A stretch of DNA of 64,000 nucleotides from Liolophura sinensis (lineage: Eukaryota; Mollusca; Polyplacophora; Chitonida; Chitonidae). The translations under genes were made by a program, and so were the position numbers. The stretch spans positions 11,713,386 to 11,777,385 of the forward strand of contig NC_088306.1 in assembly GCF_032854445.1 (NCBI RefSeq), written 5' to 3'. The notes beneath the pieces were generated by a model. It ran no database searches and was not told the DNA's origin. It saw only the letters and a program-made list of their open reading frames with translations. Below are positions 1 to 12,374 of the stretch, piece after piece. Position 1 is the stretch's first letter; the number at the start of each line of letters is the position of its first letter.

Positions 1-299
1 TATGTCAATATACCGGTACCTTGTGTATTTAATGCATATACTTACACTCAGTATTATAGCCTGGAGTTTCGATAGTTTTGAGATCGATATTGGGGGCATG
101 GTGGTATGGGCGTGCGGAGTGAAAGTTCCTGTTGATGGTGAGGACTTGGCTGGATTTTTCAGTAGAGATATGAAAATCAAAGAGGTGATCATTCCTGATC
201 AAAACAGAGGTGAGTATTTTTTATTGTTCTTTAACTCAAAGCAAGTGAAGAGAGCATTGACCTAACGGTAAGTCCTACCATGGTACAGAGAGCACTGAT

Positions 300-2265
300 C
301 GTAAACCGGCATTAGAGGAATACCAGGTAGTTAATGCAGTTGAATTACCACGTCCACCTGTGCAGGTGAGCGGTATAATAGAAGCGATAAAGAACCTCAT
401 TCAACAGGAAAGAAAGTAAATGTTTCTCTGTTTAGCCTCGAGAGATCCCAGGAACGTCAATCGTTTGACACCAACCCTATGATGGCAGCTGCTTCACAGT
501 GCAGAGTATAATTTTTCTCAGGCGATGATTGATGTTAAAGATAACTTTGCTTATCATCAATTGCGGCATGTGGTAACTAGTTTGATGTCTGAAGGATACC
601 TAGAAAACATGATGATGCCTGCATTTAGACGAGCACTACGGGGAACAGCTAGTGAGGTGATGTTAAATCTCGGTGCAGGCAGTACGATTCGTACACTCCT
701 GATGAAATTTTTCATTTTTGGTAATGTCTTAACTGCAGAGGCTCTTCTGGAAGATGTTTATAGCGCAAAGCAAAAAGAGACGGAGAATGTAGTGGCGTGA
801 GGATGTAGGTTAGAAGGATTGTTAAGAATATCAGTGCAGAAAGAGACAGCTTTAGTTGGCGATCAGGATATGCTCAGAACGATGTTTTGGAGTTGTTTGT
901 TTGACCATGAAGTTAGATCTGCTATACGTCACAGATTTGACGCAGGTGAGCGGTTTAGCAATTTGCTTTGAGCAGCACATGCAGCTGAACATGAGATTGG
1001 CCTTAGAGGCAGGGAAACTTTTAAAATGTCTGGTAAAGGAGTGAAACACCAGATTCAACTATCACCACATACACATAAAGATAAAATGCCGGTAAAGTAG
1101 CTAAACTGGCAGCCAGAACTGTGGTATGTTAGTTTTGCAAGGAGGAAGGACATGCGAGGAATAAACTGTCCTAAAACAAACACATCAGATGGGAACTAGA
1201 AACCACCTGGTTCGGAGGGCAGATTCCAGACGAGAGTTATTCTTGCCCTATAAATTATAAGAAAATATGGAATAAGCTAAACCTTAAGGAAACCTTAGTT
1301 GCCATAAAGGTAAATGATGTTGTTACCCAGGCATGTTTAGATATCGGTTCTGAAGTTTCAACAGTGTCGCAATCTTTCCGTGAAGAAAAGTTACCTAAGG
1401 TGAAGATATACCCACTCACACTTGAGTGATTAAAATTGAAGCTGCATGGGGAAACACTATGCCTTACATTGGATACAATGAACTTGTTTTAGACATGGGG
1501 AAGGGGCTTCAGGATGTATTAGAATTAGTGGTGCTGGGGGAGATATCTGATGCGAATTGGCTACAGAAATTTAACTGGGATTGTATTGAGGATGATCCTG
1601 AAGATTTAAGGAATCTCCTATGTAAGTATGAGGATGTATTTTCTAAACATGAGGTTGACTGTAGAGGAACCAGCGCAGTTAAACATGGGATTGAGTTGAC
1701 TGATAATCGTCCTATTAAGATCAGACACCGCCGGATACCACCATTTCTGTATGAGGAGGTGAGGAAACATCTTAATGACATGTTGAAAGCTGGTACCATT
1801 AGACCGTCTAAAAGCCTTTTGGCATTTCCTATAGTACTTGTGCAAAAGAAAGACAGAACCGTCCCTTTCTGTGTAGACAATAGGAACTTAAATAGAAGAA
1901 CTGTTAAGGATGCGTTTGCACTTCCCCGGTTAAACGAAACGCTCAGTACGCTGGCGCGTTCGAAGTATTACTGGGTACTTGACTTAAAATCAGGATTTTG
2001 ACAAGTAGAAATGGCTGAGGAAGATCGCGAAAAGACGTCCTTCACAGTAAGACCTTTGGGCTTTTACGAATTCAGTGCCATGCCCCTTGGGCCTGCTAAT
2101 ATCCCAGCAAGTTTCCAACGGCTAATGCAGTTGCGTTTGGGAGATCTGCGTCTGACTAAATGTCTGCTTTTTATATATAATTTTCTAGTATTCTCAGATA
2201 CATGGGATGAGCATATGTTCCGTCTGGAAGCAATCCTTAAAATGTTGAGGGAGTTTAGACTTAAA
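300..2265 (+). mobile_element. Ty3/Gypsy LTR retrotransposon fossil (gag-like, protease-like, RT parts)
   Basis: A degraded internal part of a Ty3/Gypsy-type element. A gag-like stretch lies around 525-1050, a short aspartic-protease-like stretch around 1300-1400, and the N-terminal half of a reverse transcriptase around 1600-2265, recognisable by the KPIKIRHRR-like lead-in, the fingers region and the VLDLKSGF and FSAMPLG blocks typical of the family. No LTRs, RNase H or integrase were seen. It is broken in several places and looks old. It stops where a SINE head begins. Confidence 0.85.
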
Positions 2266-2267
2266 GT

Positions 2268-2301
2268 CTAGCGCACTAACCGACTGAGCCACGGAAGCCC
2301 C
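2268..2301 (-). repeat. SINE-A head fragment
   Basis: Read on the minus strand this is the tRNA-like 5' head of the window's main SINE (GTGGCTCAGTCGGTTAGTGC, an A-box-like segment). Only the head is present. It abuts the end of the Gypsy fossil. Confidence 0.6.
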
Positions 2302-2429
2302 TGTATCTGTTATCCTTCCAGGTATGTAAAGGTAAGAATTAAGTTGACATGGCCCTTTTTAAGTCATTTTGTAAGCCTGTAAGCGCAAAGGTCACTGTTT
2401 TTGTTTGATTTTTTGTCTAGTGTTCTGCT

Positions 2430-2702
2430 ATGACGTCAGAACTTCAGCTGTGTATGCTTGTATCTATTATCCTTACAGGGTTACATACGACTGTCACACA
2501 TGCGAATGAGCTCAGTCCAAATGTAAAATCAGAGGAAAGAAATAAAGATCATAGTCACAAGCAAGCCAGTGTTGTTCCGTATGTGAAGCTGAAAGGACTG
2601 GTAAAGCCCACCCCGGTTACATTTAATCAATCGCAAGATTGTACAACGTACTATACACCTATATACAACATACGTGCAGTGTGTGGATTTTCTGTGCAGT
2701 AG
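2430..2702 (+). CDS. Unrecognised 90-aa open frame with signal-peptide-like N-terminus
   Basis: The open frame starts MTSELQLCMLVSIILTGLHT, a plausible hydrophobic secretion signal, followed by a hydrophilic lysine-rich stretch and two cysteines. A pyrimidine-rich tract ending in TCTAG lies just upstream of the ATG, so it could be a coding exon whose start lies near an acceptor. No family was recognised and no partner exon could be linked. It could equally be a chance frame in a repeat-rich stretch. Confidence 0.2.
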   Translation: MTSELQLCMLVSIILTGLHTTVTHANELSPNVKSEERNKDHSHKQASVVPYVKLKGLVKPTPVTFNQSQDCTTYYTPIYNIRAVCGFSVQ

Positions 2703-3385
2703 GTGGATTTTTCAACATGTAACATAGACGCAACGATGATTAGGCCTAGTTCTTAAATCAAAGATCGGGATATCTAATTGACTAGGCCTACCTCACAATC
2801 GAAATTATTGCCGATTTCGCCCCAAATCCTTCTGCGGTTCGCATCTTGGCCCTATATTTATTTATCCGACTGGTGTTTTACGCCATAGGCCTACTCTACA
2901 AACTCTACAAACTTATAGTAGGCCTAGGCCTGCAACAGGCCTATACATTAGTCTGTGTTATAAGATTAAGTATTGTGTAACTGTGGGAGTTAAGGAATCA
3001 GTGGATAGCAAAAAATAAGGTAGATGTGATATGAAAAACAGCGTAAGCCCTCCTAGCACTAAGTTAATTCGAGCAGATCCTTCATCTACAGTCTGATCAC
3101 GAATTTTCCGTCAGTTAACCAGCGATGCTCTCAAGCAGAGAGCCGTTTACTCTCAGGTAGACTGAGTTTCAGTTACCACGGTTTTCATCATTCAGTTGTG
3201 AAATTACTTAAATTACAGTGAAACGGACTTAAACCACAAACGAACGCTAATATATGTCTATTTACTATAGGGGACTTTAGTCACAAAGTCAGTATGTATA
3301 TATACAATTAACGGGATAGACATCGTACAAATCGGACAATTACAGCTGTAATTCTAATGTAAAGAATTGTAATGTACATTCTCTT
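2703..3385. other. Intergenic stretch, no gene seen
   Basis: AT-rich non-coding DNA with several short AGGCCTA-type motifs around 2740-2945, some forming small palindromes. No coding frame, RNA gene or recognisable element was found. Confidence 0.5.
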
Positions 3386-4257
3386 TCGCGCACCTGGCCA
3401 AGAGAGCACGAACTGCCACATGTCAGAAATTTTGCTTCCGAATTCTCTTGATATGGATTTCGCCGTATGTCCAGTACCTCCGAGGACCAACACGGTAAAG
3501 ATCCTTTTGTCTCACACCTGCTTTTCTGTGCACCTATTGATAGACAACCGTGGAAAGGTTGGGCGCCTTAACACCTTCAACAATATATTGCACGTATATA
3601 GACAGACCCATTTACATGCAAGAAGAATTGTTAGACAGGGGAATTGTGATTGACCCACAGTTATCTGTATGCGAATGTGCGAATTTTCGTTTACTCTCGG
3701 ACTCTGGGCCGGGCCTATAGCGACCAACCACTGCCACAACGTACCAGGTACCGAAAATGTTCCTCCGAAACGACGATATCGATTCCGCCCGATGCTGGGT
3801 ATAGCACGGAGTACCATAAGTAGGCCTGTGGTAAAGGCTTGTGTATCAGACAACTGCTTTTCTGTGGACCTGCTGACAGGCGCCTGCGGACAATACGGAA
3901 GTTTTGACTCCTTTCAATATGATGACATTTGTCCTGCAGATGGATAAGCCATGAAATATAACTGAAGGATCTGGATCGACGGCAGAGTGCGAATCTTCCG
4001 CTGAGATACAACCACACTATATACTCCATCTGCACTGAAAGTACATCACAAATCCTCCGTTGAACAGGTCAAAAACTGTACATCTCTTCGGGCACAGTGA
4101 GTTAAAAATGTTCTATAAGCGCTCATAGTCAGGTGAATTAAGTTACCAATTGCCCATACATACTCACAATCGCATTGATTTACAAATCTGTAGTTCAGAT
4201 GGAATATTTATAACTGACTGTGCCGAAGAGATGTAACCTTGGTCTGTCAATGGAGAT

Positions 4258-4381
4258 CTTCCTGATGGTCGTGGGTCTCCCCGGGCTCTTCCCGGTTTCC
4301 TCCCACCAAAATGCTTGCCGTCGTCGTATAAGGGAAATATTCTTGAGTACGGCGTAGAACACCAATCAAATAAATAAATTT
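4258..4381 (+). repeat. SINE-A, 3' part
   Basis: Matches the SINE body from GATGGTCGTGGGT through CCGGTTTCCTCCCACC to the tail CTTGAGTACGGCGTAGAACA and AAATAAATAAAT. The tRNA-like head is absent. Confidence 0.8.
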
Positions 4382-5249
4382 ATATTTAAATTAAAAATTA
4401 AATTTTGTGGTTTATCCACCCGTAGGAGAAATGTCAGCATAGTGGGAGGAGTTATTAAACGCCCAACCTGTCCACGGATGTCTGCCGATAGGTGCACAGA
4501 AAAATAGATCTGCGTCAAAAGGGCCTTTACCGTACTGGTATTCGTTGCTACCCGGCATCGAGCGGAATCGTTATCAAGAGATTTCGGAGGCACAATTTCT
4601 GTAATTTGTGGCAGTTGGTGCTCACATAGCCCGGCGCCCGCTTGAAATGAAAATTAGAGGTCTGTATAGTCAGGTAACCTGAAACCTGATTTGTAACTTA
4701 TTGCTAACGCAGGGACGGTTTATAGTACAATCTGACTACATCATTTCCTTTATCAAAGAGTACTGAAAGAACGAACTTCCATGTCTCCCAATTCCATTTT
4801 CTCGCAATTCTACTTACATCTACATGGGCCTGCTTATTATATATAAGCGTGCTATATTGTAGAAGGCTTTAAAGGGCTTGAAATGCTCAACCTGTCCACG
4901 GATGACTGCCAATAGGTGCACACATAAGCAGGTGAGACAAAAAGGCCTGCTGGTACTCAGTGCTACCCAATATCGATTTCGGACGCATTTTCTGTGACTT
5001 GTAACACTTGATGCTCACATGTCCCGGCGTCCGAAAGAAAGTAAAAAATTAGAATTCTATAGTCATTTAAACATAAAAGCAGTCTTTCTTTCCATAGAGC
5101 TGAGTTACAAACAAAGCTGTTTCATGGTACACGATATGCGTGTGATATATTAACGAAGACGTTTAAACGCCCAACCTGTCCACGGATTTCTGTCTGTAGG
5201 TGCCACGAATCAGGGCTTCTACACTTCGGAATTCAATCGTCGAAACAGA

Positions 5250-6300
5250 CATTCATATACCAGCCGTCAACCAATGAGGACGTTCCAGGTCAATAATTGT
5301 AAGGCCAAATCCAGACAATGACGTATAGCACAAACCACAAAGTTATAATGCAAAGAGAAGCAGTCAACAGTATTCATTGATGTTGGAAAGACGCAAGGTT
5401 CTGGGCGACTGAGTCAATTCAGTGTTCTCATGGTGTACCATGTTAGAATATCAGTTTTCGATAACAAAATTAGTGTCTCAGGTGCACTTTGATTGCAACT
5501 GTTGATATATCCAATGTGGCGATCTAATACAACACGATGAATACACTGCCCCTAGCCCGGGTTAAGCGGAATTAGACACAGTCATACAGCAGAGCGCCGG
5601 AGATCCTGCACGCTCTGTCCATATTTACTTACAAGAGAATTATACTCATTGTAAAACTTAAGAAACTTGGAGTGACGGCGGTTGATGGAACAACCTTGAC
5701 ACGCTAGTTTTTGCAGTACCGTAATAACTTGTGACACGCAGAATCTAACAAATGCTTGAAGACGAGATATGTACACACCATATGCAGGACCCTTCGGTAT
5801 ATTGCTGTCCAAGTAAGGTTAATTTACAATGTCAAAATTGAAACTGCCCTTCTTGTCAGTCTGCGAGAGAGGAAACCGTTTTGGTCTTTGTACAAATATA
5901 GGTACAGATAAGATGTACTATCTGGAGAATTTGGGGTTTCCTTTAAATCCAGCAAAGGTGAATGAATATCTTTCACAGCCATTGCTATGTACGGATTGTT
6001 TAAAGGCAGCAGATCATCAATATACCCTTCAGCGAATGAGAAAGATCGGAGCCGGTGAGGATTACTCCTGAATAATTTTTGCATATAGTCGTATTCATAT
6101 GAGAGCAGGTATAGGTTGGCCAAAGGTGAACACAGTTTGTACCCATCGTAATACCTATACACTGTTAATATGTGGTTTCCGTGAATTCCACATAGATGTT
6201 ATTAATGAGAAATTCAAGCACCTAAATGAACATGGAAACATAACATGTATGGAAATGAAGAAGGCTTTGTTGCCTCTGACGTTAATATAGCGGTGACCGG
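5250..6300 (-). mobile_element. Retroelement remnant with reverse transcriptase (Penelope-like type?), copy 1
   Basis: On the minus strand the translated blocks YDYMQKLF, YIDDLLPLNNPYIA, DSTSYLYLYLYKDQNG and IPKGPAYGVYISRLQAFVRF match the reverse transcriptase of a retroelement type common in invertebrate genomes. I place it nearest Penelope-like elements, but the family is uncertain. The part from 5250 to 5580 is the non-coding 3' end and matches the ends of the copies near 57.6 and 61.8 kb. Fragmentary and broken. Confidence 0.65.
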
Positions 6301-6854
6301 TTTTATCTGTTAAATCGTCTGAAGAATCGTAGTACAGAAAGTGGAGAAATCCCAGGTAGGTGTGACCTTTTGCCAGCTATCACATTGTTCTGGTTTTACT
6401 GTCCTTGCTGTATGTCCTAAATTATATAGGTGTTACTCAACATCGGATCGGATCGTTATCAAGAGATTTCGGAGGCGCAATTTCTGCCGGTTGTAACTGT
6501 TGATGCTGGTAATGCCCTGTGCCCGAGAGACTGGTAACATTAGAATAGAGAGCTTTTTTTATTACTAGCGATCCATTTAATTTGCAAATGTACATACGCT
6601 GTATTCGAAGATTTGACCACGGTGAAATATTTCGTAGTTATTGTGCATGTATATTTACATTATCATTTGTCCACGTGGACAATTTGTACCTCGACAAATG
6701 TCAGCATTTATGGTTTCTACCTTTGCTATTTTCCTGCATGGCTCGTTCTCGTTATCAAAAGATTTTCTGTACATTGTTCTGATCGGTGCTCGCTTGGTCC
6801 AGCGCCCGAAAATACGTGAAAATAGACACCAATTATACCAGTTCTGATGCTCAG

Positions 6855-7405
6855 ATGGGCAGAAGGTTTGTCTCTTCTAACTCAGAGGCATGGGAGACTG
6901 ATTACTCTTGGTCCTTTCCCACTCAGATCCATGAAAGGCTGCTAACTCTTGGCCCGTTCTCACTCAGAGGCATAGAAGGTTGGTAACTCTTGGTCCGTTC
7001 TCACTCGGGCATAAAAGGTTGGGTACTCTAGGTCCGTTCTCACTCAGAGGCATAGAAGGTTGGTAACTCTTGGTCCGTTCTCACTCAGGGGCACAGAAGG
7101 TTGGTAACTCTAGGTCCGTTCTCACTCAGAGGGACAGAAGGTTTATAACTCTTGGCCCGTTCTCACTCAGGGGGATAAAAGGTTGGTAATTCTAGGTCCG
7201 TTCTCACTCAGAGGGACAGAAGGTTGGTAACACTTGGTCCATTCTCACTCAGTGGCGTAGAAGACTGGTAACTCTTGGTCCATTTGGACCCAGAGGTATA
7301 GAATGTTGGTAACTCTTGGTCTTTTCTCACTCAGAGGCATAGAAGAGTGGTAACGCTTGGTCCATTTGGACTCGGAGGCACAGAAGAGTGTTAACTCTTG
7401 GTCAG
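6855..7405 (+). repeat. Minisatellite, ~41-bp unit
   Basis: About 13 copies of a unit containing GGTTGGTAACTCTTGGTCCG, TTCTCACTCAGAGG and CATAGAA. Spacing between successive GGTCCGTTC blocks is 39-41 bp. Copies diverge towards the right end. Confidence 0.85.
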
Positions 7406-7657
7406 TTCAGAAGAGACATGTGACATTATGTGTGTGTGGGCATCTGGAAGGCTTGCTACTCATTTAGTATGGTTAGATTGCATATGGAAATGATAAACTT
7501 GTAATTCCTATAATTTTGAGGGGCAAAAACCACAATATCTGTTAATCTCTGTAGACATGTAGATGTTTTGTAACTCGTGGTCTGCTCAAATGGAATAGCT
7601 GTTACTACTTGAATTTAGTCCAGATGTAGCATTATTAACCACTTACTTCTTCTCTGA

Positions 7658-7790
7658 CTGCACGTGGGAAGTCCTGCCAGCAACCTAATGAAGATGGTGG
7701 GGTTTCTCCTCGGCTCTGCCCGGTTTCCTCCACTGTAGTGCAGACGGCCGTCGAAAGTGAAATATTACAGCGTAAAGCACCAATCATACA
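7658..7790 (+). repeat. SINE-A, diverged 3' part
   Basis: A degenerate copy: GCACGTGGGAAGTCCTGCCA, GCTCTGCCCGGTTTCCTCCA, GAAATATTACAGCGTAAAGC and ACCAATCATAC align with the SINE body and tail. Confidence 0.6.
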
Positions 7791-7811
7791 AGTAGTTATA
7801 AACCCGTTGGG

Positions 7812-8315
7812 AGCGGGTGTTTTCCTAGTGGCTAAAGGCGCTAGTCTTCAAATTGCTTGGACACACAAGATTAATGCGGTTTAATCCCGGTCTTGGACAG
7901 CACATTTATAGATTCCCTCTCCCTCCGTTTTCACAGGCTAAGACCCATCGAAGACCACTTACCCTCCACCAATGAGGTGTATATGAGGTTAAAGTCGGAG
8001 ACCACGGGAACAAACCCGGGTCGGTCATACCAAAGACTTTAAAAATGCTACTTGCTGCTGCCTTGCTTGGCGCTCGGCCTTGGGAGGTTAGAGCAAAGAA
8101 ACATGACTGGTTGGCCCGGTGTCAGTATAAAGAGAGTGAGTGAGGTGTCATGTCTGGTGTCTTCGGCATGATACTTCAGTAGCGGAAGACCTTTGGCGGC
8201 ATGGACTCGCCCTGCCGCAAAGAAGGCACAATATATGTACACACATCTAATGACACCGTCATATGACTGAAAAATTGTTAAGTACGACGTTAAACCCCAA
8301 GAGCACTTACATACA
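7812..8315 (+). repeat. Long tRNA-derived SINE with the SINE-B tail
   Basis: The head (TAGTGGCTAAAGGCGCTAGT followed by GGTTTAATCCCGG) resembles a pol III A box and B box. The body carries ATGTCTGGTGTCTTCGGCAT. The 3' end TGACTGAAAAATTGTTAAGT and ACGTTAAACCCCAAG is the same tail as SINE-B at 45.7 kb. It ends in a CATA-type simple repeat. Confidence 0.6.
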
Positions 8316-8344
8316 TACATACATATATACATACATACATGCAT

Positions 8345-10800
8345 GCATATTTTTGCAATGCTTCAAACGTTAACCATCAAAGCCAGTGTAATAATATCAT
8401 AGTAAAAGCACGATTTTTATTATTTAGTGTTAGCAACCCATCCTTGCCATAAGAGGCCAGTCATAGTATCATCATGTGCCCCCAGATCAAAAAGCTATGA
8501 ACTATAACTTTACATTCAGTCATGTTGTTTATAATAATGTCGAAGAATCCGAACACCAAATGTTATTGTATCATTATTCGATTGATTCAGGCGCTTTCTT
8601 TGCGGATTAAAGGCACTATAAATGCGGATTTCTATGAAGGTATAGTTCGTGTGGAGTAAAACGAACTGGAATGAATGTCCATTCAGGACTGCATTTCATT
8701 GTCAGTCCTGTCTGTAAACAGAGTGACCGTTCACATAACTGCGCACGTGAAACCACATAGCGTCCTTAAGCCCTTAAAATCAGGTGTGATACACCTGTAC
8801 ACACAGACAGGTAAATACAAAAACCGGTAGGTGAGTCCTTTAGAAAGTCGTTCTGTGGAAAGCGCTGAATAAGGTACGCCGGGACAATTATGAAGCTCAC
8901 AGTCATATGCATAGAAAAGTAATGCGGAGTTTTATATTGTGTAGGGACGTTACAGGGACTAGAAAGAAATTGTACTACCGTGGGAGCTACCTCAGATGTC
9001 AATCTATCACAGTCGACGAGACTAACACGAGGGTGCAAGTTACTTACCTAACAGGTACTGTTCATTGTATACCACGCTGTGCCGTGCAGACGCATGCAAT
9101 CGGAGCGTAAAATTTTTCAGTGTCCTTGTTGTTACGCAAGTTGTTTGATGTGACATTCGAAACCAGATGTACTTCTGTCATTGCTCAATCGGTGAGACCT
9201 ACATAAACATGTATGGCGACCCGTGATCATAACTATACATAGTTAGTGAGCCAGTCACTGAGTTCATGATTTATCCTGTGGAATACGGAGTTCAAAATAA
9301 CATCAGGTAAATATATATTCTGTGTGTTCTATATTCTATGTGCTTACATCGCCTGGCTGGAGGAGCAAATGGCCTCTCTCCTTGGCCCTCGACGTTCGTT
9401 GGACTTCAGCGACCAGTGGATATATATATATATATTCCCGAGTGTAGTATACTCGGGAATAACTTTAGACCTATATATGCATACATACCTACCGGTAAGT
9501 GGAAAATATTGTATACTGTTACAATTTCATGATGTGTTTAGCTTGTCTCGACATCCATGTTCGTACACTTGTACAATCTATCAGAACATCGGAAACTTTG
9601 AGGCCTGGGTGTTCAGGATTAACAAAGTGTAGGGATTAACTCGGTATGCATCTATTCGTTTCCATAGTCCATGCGCGTCAAAAACTGGACCCTTTGTGTA
9701 TATTATTAGGCCGGATATCCATGGATAGATTTAATAAGGCCTTATATATATATAGCTAAGTACCATATAAGTGAGTCAGAGGGAGTGCATCATTCAAACA
9801 CACACGGAAGTATAAAGCTGTGAGTTGGGAAGCGGGCAGCGCAGACGGGACTGGTGGGAGAAGCACTGAATGCTGCTGATTGGTTTTAAAACTTAAAACT
9901 ATGCAATAAAACATGTATAGCTGCTATGCAATAAAACATGTACATCTGCTAATCTATAGGCGTAGTATCAGACATTCGCGTCCTAATCGTAAACTATAAT
10001 AGCGAGAGTAATATCAAACAACTCCCAACACAAACCACCAAAGAAATGTGGAGGTATATGTCTATAGTATTTAAATTATATAATTTAAAAGTCATGTTTA
10101 AGGTAAGCATATGTACAAAGACATATTTAAAGTACATACATGCATATCATACTTTTGGCAGAAACACAGATTGGTGGTGACGGGTTTCATTTCTCAAGTT
10201 GGAGACAATTCGGTTTTGAGGAAAGGCGCCCCACCCATAGGTTAACAACGGCATACCATATACATGTATATAGGATCAGGATGAAAATAGCCCTAGTTTC
10301 GAGCTGGATATCTTTCCGGTGAAATTTTGAAAATTACTATTATATTAACTACACACTAAAATCATATCACACATTTTTCATAAAGATCTGAGAAATTATT
10401 GGGCATTTTGCACGAAAAGATGGACGAATGAGTTTGGCTTAACGTCACATTGGCAATATTTCAAATACTAGTGCGTCGTGGAGAAATGAAAAAGTGAGTT
10501 TTCCAAGATAAAACGTAAGTCTCAACAACGATTAACTATAGTTATTATTCTTTTTTGAATAGTAATTATACAGAGAAATAAATGAAGAGGAATTTAAAAT
10601 ACTTAATCATATATTGCCCTTGGCGTCATTTGTCGGTGTTATCAAAACACTCGGCTTTGCGAAGCTATTCAGTGGAAATGGAATTATTAGAAATATCTGC
10701 ATAATTCTAAAAGGCCGCATGTATACATATTTGATCGTGTGATATTTTCTGCGGTCTGATAATATATAGTAGACCCACATGTTCTGTTGCTATATTAATG
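8345..10800. other. Intergenic stretch, no gene seen
   Basis: AT-rich non-coding DNA with short TA-dinucleotide runs (9420-9437, 9745-9757). Several short open frames exist on both strands, but none has recognisable homology or consistent splice sites. Confidence 0.5.
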
Positions 10801-10819
10801 GTATATACAATCTGTAGTT

Positions 10820-11010
10820 GTGTCTCTAGTTAACATTAACGGCCCTTTCGCGGACAAACCGGATGTGTCCAGGTTAAATACTCTTATAATAGCCGGAAGT
10901 GGCCTTGTTCGTGATCTGTGGATACACACACTCTTCACAGTGATAATTTAAGCTACTGTACAGGCTTGCGTGCTGTGAACACTTCAGGCCTCAGCATATA
11001 GAATCTCTGG
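10820..11010 (+). promoter_or_regulatory. Possible promoter / 5'-UTR exon of the metallopeptidase gene
   Basis: This GC-richer stretch in AT-rich surroundings contains TTAAATACTCTTATAATAGC, TATA-like elements, about 30-100 bp before CACACTCTTCACAGTG. It ends near CTCTGGTAATAATAG, a possible donor. It lies upstream of the candidate signal-peptide exon at 11624. No transcript evidence is available, so this rests on composition and position only. Confidence 0.2.
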
Positions 11011-11035
11011 TAATAATAGTAATTAATACGCAGGT

Positions 11036-11130
11036 TTCACCGATTTCCTGCCAAAATAATGCTGGCCGTCGGAGGTGAAGCAATCTTGAGCACGGTATAA
11101 ACACCAATCAAATTGATGAATAACAAATAA
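11036..11130 (+). repeat. SINE-A, diverged tail
   Basis: ATAATGCTGGCCGTCGGAGG, CAATCTTGAGCACGGTATAA and ACACCAATCAAATTGATG correspond to the 3' third of the SINE. Confidence 0.55.
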
Positions 11131-11159
11131 CGTCATCCTTGCCATGTTCTCCGTCATAT

Positions 11160-11540
11160 GTCATTGTAATCTTTTTCTTACATCAGCATCGTCATCATCT
11201 GGATTGTTATCTTCGGTTTTACCGTCATCAGCAAACCTATCATCTAATCATCGCGACTGTCATTTCTTAACATTATCGTTATCATGATTGCCATCGTCTT
11301 TGTCGACCATATAATCATCTATGTCATTATCGTCATCATCAGCAGTACCTTCACATCCCTATCCTCATATAAGATGCCACTGTCACATTTTTATAATCGC
11401 CATCATCATCACCATAATATTCTGTATCGATATATTCTTCAGCATCATCAACATCGTTTTATTACCTCCACTGTAATCCTCAATATCAATGTCATTGTTA
11501 ACCTCTTCATTATCATCAATGTTATCCTCACACAGTATAT
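11160..11540 (+). repeat. Degenerate ATC/ATT trinucleotide-rich tract
   Basis: A low-complexity run dominated by CATCATC, GTCATC and TTATC motifs. It gives spurious histidine- and isoleucine-rich frames and has no coding support. Confidence 0.75.
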
Positions 11541-11623
11541 CGTGAGATCAAATACAAACTGTTAAAAGTATATACCATTTATTATCTATAATAATAATGA
11601 TATTCACCTTTACATTTTTGCAG

Positions 11624-11722
11624 GTGACTGATGTGTGGAATGGACCAGAATGCCTAACGCAAATAGACTGCACCGTCCAATATCACAACACTGTTTTATA
11701 TCTGTCCTCATTTTTGTTACTG
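11624..11722 (+). CDS. Candidate signal-peptide exon of the metallopeptidase
   Basis: The exon would run from an acceptor (ACATTTTTGCAG, ending 11623) to a strong donor (ACTG|GTGAGT, 11723). From ATG 11650 it encodes MPNANRLHRPISQHCFISVL followed by IFVTG, a basic N-region and hydrophobic core typical of a secretion signal. It ends in phase 1, whereas the next supported exon (12375) needs phase 0. Either another exon lies between them or this exon belongs elsewhere. Confidence 0.35.
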
Positions 11723-12108
11723 GTGAGTTTTGAGAGTAAACTCAATTTACACTGAATCATTAAATATCAAGAAGCAAATAAGTCAGTGAGTCAATATGTA
11801 GATAACAGAGTTAATGAATAATTAAGTAATATTTTCTTGTAAATAGAACACAAAATATCTATTTTATTTGCACAATGCAGTGTTGCAATGAGCTAACTCA
11901 CCAACGTTGTTTTATGAGCCCCATGTATCTTATCTTACACCATGCTGAGGCAAAACTTCGATAAATAGAAATATTGCAGATAAAAAGAACATTGCAGAGT
12001 GAGTTCTGGACACCAGTAATATTGTCCACGGGAATGGGGGAATTAAATGCAAAATATAGAAGAGGGAATATTTTACACCTCAAGCTGACAATATTTGTTA
12101 AATTTATA

Positions 12109-12222
12109 TGTTTATTTATTTGATTGGTGTTTTAAGCCGTACTCAAGAATATTTCACTTATACGACGGCGGCCAGCATTATGGTGGGAGGAAACAGAGCC
12201 CGGGGGAAACCCACGACCAATA
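12109..12222 (-). repeat. SINE-A, 3' part
   Basis: Reverse complement of the SINE tail and body: TTTATTTGATTGGTGTTTTA, CCGTACTCAAGAATATTTCA and GGCGGCCAGCATTATGGTGG. Confidence 0.85.
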
Positions 12223-12374
12223 TTTGTTAATTGAAATATCCCTGTACAATATATTTACCTATGGCACAGTCCATTTCGGTGTTTCAGATCTTCCCATTGG
12301 TCTTTGCGTATCAGCTTTGGCCATTCAACCCACATTTCAACATTCTTATACTCCAAATCACTTTCTTGTTTCAG

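Larger units (their letters stand above)
3386..6820. repeat. Cluster of an unclassified ~190-bp repeat in both orientations
   Basis: One sequence family recurs, recognisable by the blocks CCTGTCCACGGAT, TAGGTGCACA, GAGATTTCGGAGGC and GCTCACATAGCCCGGCGCCCG-like ends. Copies on the minus strand: about 3390-3580 and 3700-3915. Copies on the plus strand: about 4460-4650, 4885-5050, 5165-5215 (partial), 6440-6530 (partial) and 6665-6820 (diverged). They differ by point changes and small indels, so they are not a simple tandem array. A retroelement remnant lies among them. Class unknown. Confidence 0.6.

Noticed and set aside
9324-9632. 102-codon plus-strand frame
   Set aside because: Crosses a TA dinucleotide run and shows no homology or splice signals.
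11284-11565. Histidine/isoleucine-rich protein
   Set aside because: Product of a degenerate ATC-rich low-complexity tract.
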